Shown here in pieces: positions 7,272 to 13,019 of a stretch of 13,019 nucleotides of DNA. The stretch lies in assembly GCA_011526335.1 (NCBI GenBank), contig WTJB01000116.1:1-13019 (forward strand), in the 5' to 3' direction. The stretch is from Candidatus Arcticimaribacter sp. (GTDB lineage Bacteria > Bacteroidota > Bacteroidia > Flavobacteriales > Flavobacteriaceae). The first letter of the stretch is position 1; each line of letters opens with the position of its first letter. Under the pieces are notes generated by a model. That model was not told the DNA's origin, made no database searches, and was given only the letters and a program-made list of their open reading frames with translations. A program made the translations under genes and the position numbers.

Positions 7272-10200
7272 AAGATTCTACAAACATTTTTTCATCTTTA
7301 GTCTACTTACCGTAGCGCTCAATTCCTGTGAGGAAGAAGAGAAAAAACAAACCTTGTTTGAGCTATTGGACAATACCAGTATTGGGATCTCTTTTTCCAA
7401 TGACTTAAATTTCACCAATGATTTCAATGTGTACAAATACAGAAATTATTACAACGGAGGCGGAGTGGCTCTTGGGGATGTAAACAACGATGGATTTTTG
7501 GATATTTATCTTACGGCCAATCAGTTGCCCAATCGACTTTATATCAATCAAGGTGACTTTACCTTTAAAGACATAACCGCTTCGGCAGGTGTAGCAGGCG
7601 AAAAAGCCTGGGCTACCGGGGTAACCATGGTGGACATCAATGCCGATGGCTGGTTGGATATTTATGTGTGTAATTCTGGGGATGTAAAGGGCGACAATAA
7701 ACAAAGCGAACTGTTCATCAATAATGGCGATTTGACCTTTACCGAAAAGGCCGCAGACTATGGCCTTGCAGACCCAGGCTATTCTACCCATGCAACCTTC
7801 TTTGACTATGACAAGGACGGGGATTTAGATGCCTATCTTTTAAATAACTCTTACCAAGCCATCGGGAGTTTTGATTTACGAAGAAATGAACGCCCCAAAC
7901 GCGATGCCCTAGGTGGAGACAAGCTTATGGAAAACCAAAACGGTGTTTTTGTCGATGTAAGCGAAAAAGCGGGGATATATGGTAGCGTTATCGGCTTTGG
8001 ACTCGGAGTAAGTGTAGGGGATGTAAACAACGATGACTGGGAAGATATTTTTGTGTCCAATGACTTTTTTGAGCGCGACTACCTATACATCAATCAAAAA
8101 GACGGGACGTTTAAAGAAACCTTAACCGAACAAATGCGTTCGATAAGCGGCGCTTCTATGGGGGCAGACATGGCCGATTTAAACAACGATGGCTACAACG
8201 ATATTTTCGTTACAGAAATGCTTCCTTCTGACTACGAAAGACTAAAGTCTGTTACCACTTTTGAAGATTGGAATAAGTACAGTTATAATGTCAAAAACGG
8301 CTATCATCATCAGTTTACACGGAATATGTTGCACCTCAATAACGGGAATGATTCCTTTAGTGAAATTGGGCGCTGGGCCAATGTAGAAGCCTCCGATTGG
8401 AGCTGGGGAGCTTTGTTTTTTGATATGGACAATGACGGGTATAAAGATCTTTTTATCGCCAACGGAATTTATCAAGACCTTACGGACCAAGATTATTTAC
8501 AATATGTAGGTAGCGAAGAGGTTATTAAATCCATCGTTACCAACAATACCGTAGATTATAAACGCTTGATTGATATTATTCCTTCCAACAAGGTTCCCAA
8601 TCAAGCCTATAGAAATGGCGCGGATTTAGGCTTTTCTGCCTTTGAAAATTCGGGCTTAGATTTACCGAGTTTTTCCAATGGCTCGGCTTATGGTGACTTG
8701 GACAATGACGGGGATCTCGACCTGATCGTAAACAACGTCAATATGCCCCTGTTTGTCTTTAAAAACACAGCGGAAAAAACGGGGAATAACTCCCTCCAAA
8801 TTCAACTCAAAGGGACAGAAAAAAATCAACAAGCGGTTGGAGCAAAAATCAAGGTTACGACTTCTATTGGAGAGCTATTGCACGAAGTGCAACCCGTGCG
8901 TGGATTTCAATCCAGCATGGATGTAAAATCTACCATCGGGGTGGGGAAAGACAGTCTTGTGGATCTTAGCATAGTATGGCCCTCTGGGAAAGTGACCCAA
9001 CGCGAAAAAGTAGCCGTCAACACTTTATACACCTTTGATGTCAAAGATGCCGCCACACCAGCGGAAAAAGCTTCGGGAGATATGCCGGCCAATATTTTTG
9101 AAGAAATCACAACGATTGCCATAGAGGCCCATAGCGAAAACAGCTTTGTGGATTTTCATCGAGAAAGATTGACCTATCATATGCTGAGCACCCAGGGACC
9201 CAAAATTAGCTTAGCTGATTTTGATGGGGATGGACAAGAAGAAATCCTATTCCCTGGCGCCAAAGGAAAAGAAACGCAACTGGTCAAGCAAGATGGAAAA
9301 CAATGGATCGTAGATGAGCAAAATGCCGAATTGTTCAAAAAAATGAAATATCCAGAGCATACCAATTCCGCCGTTTTTGATGTAGATCAAGACCAAGATT
9401 TGGACATTATCATGTTATCGGGAAGTGTAGAAGTAGCTGCACAGTCTGCAAATCTGTACGATAGAGTGTTGTTGAACAAAGGCGATGGCACCTTTGTGCA
9501 AAGTCTGCAAACCCTTCCATATGCAGAAGCCAAGATAAACTCCCAAGCGGTTGCCCATGCTGATATTGACGGAGACGGCGATCAAGATTTGTTTATCGGA
9601 GAACGCTCTAAGATTGGTAACTATGGCCTTCCAGGCTCAGGTTTTCTTTTGTTGAATGACGGCAAAGGGAATTTTACAGATGCCACAAATGATCTTGCTC
9701 CAGAACTCATCAATATAGGAATGATTTCTGCGGCAGTCTTTCATGATTTTGACCAAGACAACGATCCGGACTTACTCGTCACAGGCGAGTTTATGGGCTT
9801 GTTGTTCTTTGAAAACGTTCAAGGAAATTTCAAGCAAAAAGACCATCCCCTTTCGCAAGAAAAAGGTTGGTGGAACACCTTGCATCTCGCCGATGTAAAT
9901 CAAGACGGAAAGATGGATTTAATTGCCGGAAATCACGGAACCAATAGCCGATTTAAAGCCTCAAAGGAGTATCCGATAAAATTGTACTTCAATGACTTTG
10001 ACAACAATGGTAAGGGAGAGGGGGTCATGGTATTTACACGCGAAGACAAAAAAGAATACCCCTTTGCCCTACGGCACAATCTTATTGATCAGATGAAGAG
10101 TTTGAAAAAGAAGTTTCCAAACTTTGAATCGTTTAAAGATGCCGACATCACCAAAGTATTGGATCCAAAACCGCTAAAAGAAGCCTATGTTCTTGAAGTC

Positions 10201-10551
10201 AATCAGATGGAAACCCTTCTTTTGGTCAATAAAGGCGGCTTCGAATTTGAAGCGGTTGATCTTCCCAAAGAAGTACAGTTTAGTCCCATCTATGCAATCA
10301 ATCATGGGGATTTTGACCGAGATGGCGATGTGGATATCCTTATGGGAGGGAATCTTTTTAAAACTAAACCTGAGGTAGGAAATTACGATGCCAGTTACGG
10401 TCTATTTCTTGAAAACACTGCCGACGGATTTATCTTTCAACCCAATGGGAAAGGATTTCATGTAAAAGGGGAAATCAGATCAATTGAAGTGAGTGAGAAC
10501 ACCCTGTGGGTAGGAAGGAATAACGATGCGTTAAAAGCATTTAGATATTAA
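7264..10551 (+). CDS. large FG-GAP/VCBS-repeat lipoprotein with central ASPIC/UnbV domain (second paralogue)
   Basis: This 1095-residue lipoprotein has the same architecture as the genes at 3455 and 10556. The signal peptide ends LNSC (Cys22) and EEEEKK follows, the most acidic post-cysteine stretch of the window and a strong candidate for a surface-export signal. The first calcium loop is at residue 72 (DVNNDG); seven lie before the ASPIC/UnbV domain, whose RGFQS begins at 546 and WPSGK at 572. The linker HSENSFVDFHRERL starts at 623. The second block has five clear loops, a degenerate NDFDNNG, and a further one at 1016 (DFDRDGDVD) near the C-terminus. It is most like the first paralogue, sharing the N-terminal pattern FN.Y.YRN.YNG and the late GNHGTN motif. 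The ATG overlaps the end of the small lipoprotein gene by 8 bases (ATGAATAG contains its TAG), indicating coupling. The likely role is a calcium-stabilised binding protein; its ligand is unknown. Confidence 0.95.
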   Translation: MNRRFYKHFFIFSLLTVALNSCEEEEKKQTLFELLDNTSIGISFSNDLNFTNDFNVYKYRNYYNGGGVALGDVNNDGFLDIYLTANQLPNRLYINQGDFTFKDITASAGVAGEKAWATGVTMVDINADGWLDIYVCNSGDVKGDNKQSELFINNGDLTFTEKAADYGLADPGYSTHATFFDYDKDGDLDAYLLNNSYQAIGSFDLRRNERPKRDALGGDKLMENQNGVFVDVSEKAGIYGSVIGFGLGVSVGDVNNDDWEDIFVSNDFFERDYLYINQKDGTFKETLTEQMRSISGASMGADMADLNNDGYNDIFVTEMLPSDYERLKSVTTFEDWNKYSYNVKNGYHHQFTRNMLHLNNGNDSFSEIGRWANVEASDWSWGALFFDMDNDGYKDLFIANGIYQDLTDQDYLQYVGSEEVIKSIVTNNTVDYKRLIDIIPSNKVPNQAYRNGADLGFSAFENSGLDLPSFSNGSAYGDLDNDGDLDLIVNNVNMPLFVFKNTAEKTGNNSLQIQLKGTEKNQQAVGAKIKVTTSIGELLHEVQPVRGFQSSMDVKSTIGVGKDSLVDLSIVWPSGKVTQREKVAVNTLYTFDVKDAATPAEKASGDMPANIFEEITTIAIEAHSENSFVDFHRERLTYHMLSTQGPKISLADFDGDGQEEILFPGAKGKETQLVKQDGKQWIVDEQNAELFKKMKYPEHTNSAVFDVDQDQDLDIIMLSGSVEVAAQSANLYDRVLLNKGDGTFVQSLQTLPYAEAKINSQAVAHADIDGDGDQDLFIGERSKIGNYGLPGSGFLLLNDGKGNFTDATNDLAPELINIGMISAAVFHDFDQDNDPDLLVTGEFMGLLFFENVQGNFKQKDHPLSQEKGWWNTLHLADVNQDGKMDLIAGNHGTNSRFKASKEYPIKLYFNDFDNNGKGEGVMVFTREDKKEYPFALRHNLIDQMKSLKKKFPNFESFKDADITKVLDPKPLKEAYVLEVNQMETLLLVNKGGFEFEAVDLPKEVQFSPIYAINHGDFDRDGDVDILMGGNLFKTKPEVGNYDASYGLFLENTADGFIFQPNGKGFHVKGEIRSIEVSENTLWVGRNNDALKAFRY

Positions 10552-10555
10552 AAAA

Positions 10556-13019
10556 ATGAAACCATATTATATTTGTTTATTAGGCTTTTTGGGGCTGATC
10601 TCCTGTCAAGTTCAGAAAGAGGAAATAACGGCTACCATTCCCTTTGTGGAACGCGACGCAACGTCAACCGGAATAGACTTTGCCAACACACTGACCTATA
10701 AACCCTATTTGAACATCATAGAATACCTCTACTACTATAACGGGGGAGGCGTAGCGGTAGGAGACATCAACAATGACGGTCTAGAAGATCTTTACTTTAC
10801 AGCCAACCAATTGCCCGATCGGCTTTATTTGAATTTGGGCGATATGCAATTCAAAGACATTACCCTAGAAGCGGGGCTTAGTCAATTGCCTACCTGGTCT
10901 ACAGGGGTCAATATGGAAGACATCAACAATGATGGGTATCTTGATATTTATGTCAGCAATGTGCCCTTAAAAGACTTGTTTCAAAACAAGGAACACACCA
11001 ACACCCTTTATCTAAACAACGGCGACCTAACGTTTACCGAAGTTTCAGAAGAGTACGGAGTAGATTTTGGCGGGTTCTCTACCCAGGCGGCTTTTCTAGA
11101 CTATGATCAAGACGGTGATCTGGATATGTACTTACTCAATCATGCCGTTCACTCTGTCCGTAGCTATGGTTCTACCAAAAAAAGAAAAGAAAAAGACTCC
11201 ATCTCTGGCGATCGTTTTTACAAAAACCTACTGGTGGAAGGCGAAAATCGTTTTGAAGATGTTACCGATGAAGTCGGAATCTACAACAGTCCTTTAGGCT
11301 ATGGTTTAGCCATTACAACAACGGATATCAATAATGATGGCTGGATGGATATTTATGTAGGAAATGATTTTCATGAAAACGATTATATCTATATCAACAA
11401 TCAAGACGGAACCTTTACCGAATCGTTTACCCAATACCTTACCCACAGTTCGCGTTTTACGATGGGCGTAGATGTTGCTGACTTAAACAATGATGCGAAG
11501 TTGGATATTTTTGTTACCGACATGATGCCCTATGATGCGGCCATTGCATTAAAGTCAGGTGGGGAAGACTCCAATAAGGTTACCAAAATGAAAGCCGATT
11601 TTGGTTTTGAACCCCAGTATTCTCGGAACCATCTTTTCTTAAAAAAGCCCTATGGCGATTATGCGGATGTAGCCTTATTTTCGCAAACCCATGCCACAGA
11701 TTGGAGTTGGTCGGTTTTGATTCAAGATTATGACAATGACGGGAAGAACGACCTGTTTGTGTCGAATGGGATCGTAAAACGCCCCAACGATTTAGATTAT
11801 ATCAATTACTTGAGCGATAGCAATTACAGCAATTTTGTGCGGACAAAGCAAAATGAGATGAAACAAGAATTGATTGATCAAATGCCGACTTTGGAAATCC
11901 CCAATCTGTTGTTTAAAAACAATGGCGAATTACAATTCAGTAAGCTTGCCGAGGCAAAAGTGAGCAAGCCTTCATTTACAAATGGGTCTGCTTATAGCGA
12001 TTTGGATAACGATGGCGATCTCGACCTCATTCTAAACAACCTCAACGCCCCAGCCTCTATTTTAGAGAACACGTCCCAAGACAGCCTGCAATCGCTTTCG
12101 GTACAGCTTAAAGCAGCTGTAGCCACGGGGGCACAATTGCGCCTTTACCAAGGTGATGACGTACAGCTAAAAGAAGCCGTTGCCGTTCGGGGTTTTCAAT
12201 CTAGTTCTACCAAACGCATTCATTTTGGTTTAGGCGAAAAAGAAGCCGATTCTCTTCAAATCAGATGGCCAGACAATACAACACAAACCTTGAAAGGCCC
12301 TTTTGATGCCCAGCTATTGGTTGAAAAAGAAACCGCAAACAAGCCTTTTCAGCAAACCGCAACGCCTGCTTCTTATCGTCTTAGTGTTTTGCCCTTTAAG
12401 CATGAAGAAAACATTTATTTAGACTATGAGCGTGAGCAGTTGATACCCGAAAAACTCTCGGCAGAAGGCCCTGCATTTTTGGTGGAAGATTTTAATGGAG
12501 ACCAACAAAAAGATTTATTTGTTGGTGGGGGGAGATATCAACCTTCCCGCCTTTACCTATCCAACGGAAATGGAGGCTATAATTTAAAAGAAAACAAAGA
12601 TTTTCTGGTCGACCAGAAATACGAAGATGTAGATGTTGCTGCCGCGGATATTGATCAAGACGGAGATCTCGACCTCTATGTTGTCAGTGGAGGGAATGAC
12701 TTTAAGGAGCAAGAAGAATACATGATGGACAGAATCTATCTCAATGATGGATCTGGAACTTTTTCGCGCATGAAAGTCTTTTTGCCCCAAACCAACGGCA
12801 GTAGTGTAGCCATTCACGATTATAATGCAGATGGTTTTCCTGATATTTTTGTCGGGGCACGTTCTATCCCCGGAGGCTATGGTCTAAGTCCTTATAGCTT
12901 TTTGATCCGCAACAACGGTAACGGAAGTTTTGATCCCGCTTGGCAAGGACGTTTGGGCTTGGTGACGGATGTTGTCTGGCACAATACTGATGAAGACGAA
13001 GCCCTAGAACTTATAGCCG
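10556..13019 (+). CDS. large FG-GAP/VCBS-repeat lipoprotein with central ASPIC/UnbV domain (third paralogue, 3' end outside window)
   Basis: An open frame runs from ATG 10556 to the window edge without a stop: 821 residues are visible, and about 270 more would be expected from its relatives. It starts four bases after the stop of the preceding gene (TTAAAAAAATGAAA). The signal peptide MKPYYICLLGFLGLISC has its lipid cysteine at 17, followed by QVQKEE, again acidic. The first calcium loop is at residue 70 (DINNDG); seven precede the ASPIC/UnbV domain (RGFQS at 545, W571 in WPDN). The linker HEENIYLDYEREQL begins at 616, and at least three loops of the second propeller follow (DFNGDQQKD, DIDQDGDLD, DYNADGFPD). 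Its N-terminus differs from the other two: LNIIEYLYYYNGGGV replaces FN.Y.YRN.YNGGGV, marking a separate subfamily rather than a fresh duplicate. The fifth loop reads DLNNDAKLD, with Ala for the usual Gly. Whether it ends intact cannot be seen. Confidence 0.94.
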   Translation, partial: MKPYYICLLGFLGLISCQVQKEEITATIPFVERDATSTGIDFANTLTYKPYLNIIEYLYYYNGGGVAVGDINNDGLEDLYFTANQLPDRLYLNLGDMQFKDITLEAGLSQLPTWSTGVNMEDINNDGYLDIYVSNVPLKDLFQNKEHTNTLYLNNGDLTFTEVSEEYGVDFGGFSTQAAFLDYDQDGDLDMYLLNHAVHSVRSYGSTKKRKEKDSISGDRFYKNLLVEGENRFEDVTDEVGIYNSPLGYGLAITTTDINNDGWMDIYVGNDFHENDYIYINNQDGTFTESFTQYLTHSSRFTMGVDVADLNNDAKLDIFVTDMMPYDAAIALKSGGEDSNKVTKMKADFGFEPQYSRNHLFLKKPYGDYADVALFSQTHATDWSWSVLIQDYDNDGKNDLFVSNGIVKRPNDLDYINYLSDSNYSNFVRTKQNEMKQELIDQMPTLEIPNLLFKNNGELQFSKLAEAKVSKPSFTNGSAYSDLDNDGDLDLILNNLNAPASILENTSQDSLQSLSVQLKAAVATGAQLRLYQGDDVQLKEAVAVRGFQSSSTKRIHFGLGEKEADSLQIRWPDNTTQTLKGPFDAQLLVEKETANKPFQQTATPASYRLSVLPFKHEENIYLDYEREQLIPEKLSAEGPAFLVEDFNGDQQKDLFVGGGRYQPSRLYLSNGNGGYNLKENKDFLVDQKYEDVDVAAADIDQDGDLDLYVVSGGNDFKEQEEYMMDRIYLNDGSGTFSRMKVFLPQTNGSSVAIHDYNADGFPDIFVGARSIPGGYGLSPYSFLIRNNGNGSFDPAWQGRLGLVTDVVWHNTDEDEALELIA

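Noticed and set aside
7405..7791. 128-codon open frame on the minus strand, and the other minus-strand frames across the window
   Set aside because: They lie fully inside strong + strand genes with recognisable domains. Their products are low in family-like features and arise from the repetitive calcium-loop codons read backwards.
4901..8747. Exact 20-bp repeat GTAAACAACGTCAATATGCC at 4901-4920 and 8728-8747 as a sign of gene conversion or a recombination site
   Set aside because: It encodes the conserved VNNVNMP of both paralogues and the flanks diverge at once, so protein-level conservation is enough.
10187..10378. 63-codon + strand frame, and a similar one at 11103-11297
   Set aside because: Both are in a shifted frame inside the second and third large lipoprotein genes, whose own frames carry clear domain motifs there.
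1..13019. tRNA or rRNA genes, CRISPR arrays, insertion sequences, riboswitches
   Set aside because: The window is almost wholly coding and I saw no cloverleaf, regularly spaced direct repeats, transposase frames or long structured leader.

Overview
This window looks like chromosomal DNA of a Bacteroidota bacterium, most likely a marine or environmental Flavobacteriia member. The signs are a SusC/SusD outer-membrane pair, A-rich leaders in place of Shine-Dalgarno sites, lipoproteins with acidic residues after the lipidated cysteine, and a moderately AT-rich base composition (judged by eye, not counted). The assignment below class level is a guess. Every supported gene is on the + strand and coding is almost continuous; the longest non-coding stretch is the 84 bases at 3371-3454.

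Left part (1-3370): the C-terminal 569 residues of a SusC-type TonB-dependent outer-membrane transporter, its 5' part outside the window, followed after 17 A-rich bases by a complete SusD/RagB-type substrate-binding lipoprotein. The 3' end of this pair carries two consecutive hairpins, and the second is a good intrinsic terminator.

Right part (3455-13019, running off the end): four tightly packed genes. Three encode very large lipoproteins of one family. Each has a lipobox, an N-terminal block with seven DxDxDG-type calcium loops as in FG-GAP/VCBS beta-propellers, a central ASPIC/UnbV domain, and a second calcium-loop propeller block. The third gene is open to the window end (821 residues visible). 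Between the first and second lies a 200-residue lipoprotein of a family I do not recognise, overlapping both neighbours.

Working model (inference): SusC and SusD form a TonB-powered uptake pedestal for an unknown substrate. The giant propeller lipoproteins, whose post-cysteine residues look like surface-export signals, would sit on the cell surface as calcium-stabilised binding or adhesion modules. The small lipoprotein lacks that acidic signal and may face the periplasm. No carbohydrate-active enzyme, protease, regulator or mobile element is visible, so the substrate cannot be named. The terminator and the change in codon use at 3371-3455 suggest that the two halves are expressed at different levels. 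The most unusual system here is the tandem trio of double-propeller UnbV lipoproteins with the embedded small lipoprotein.
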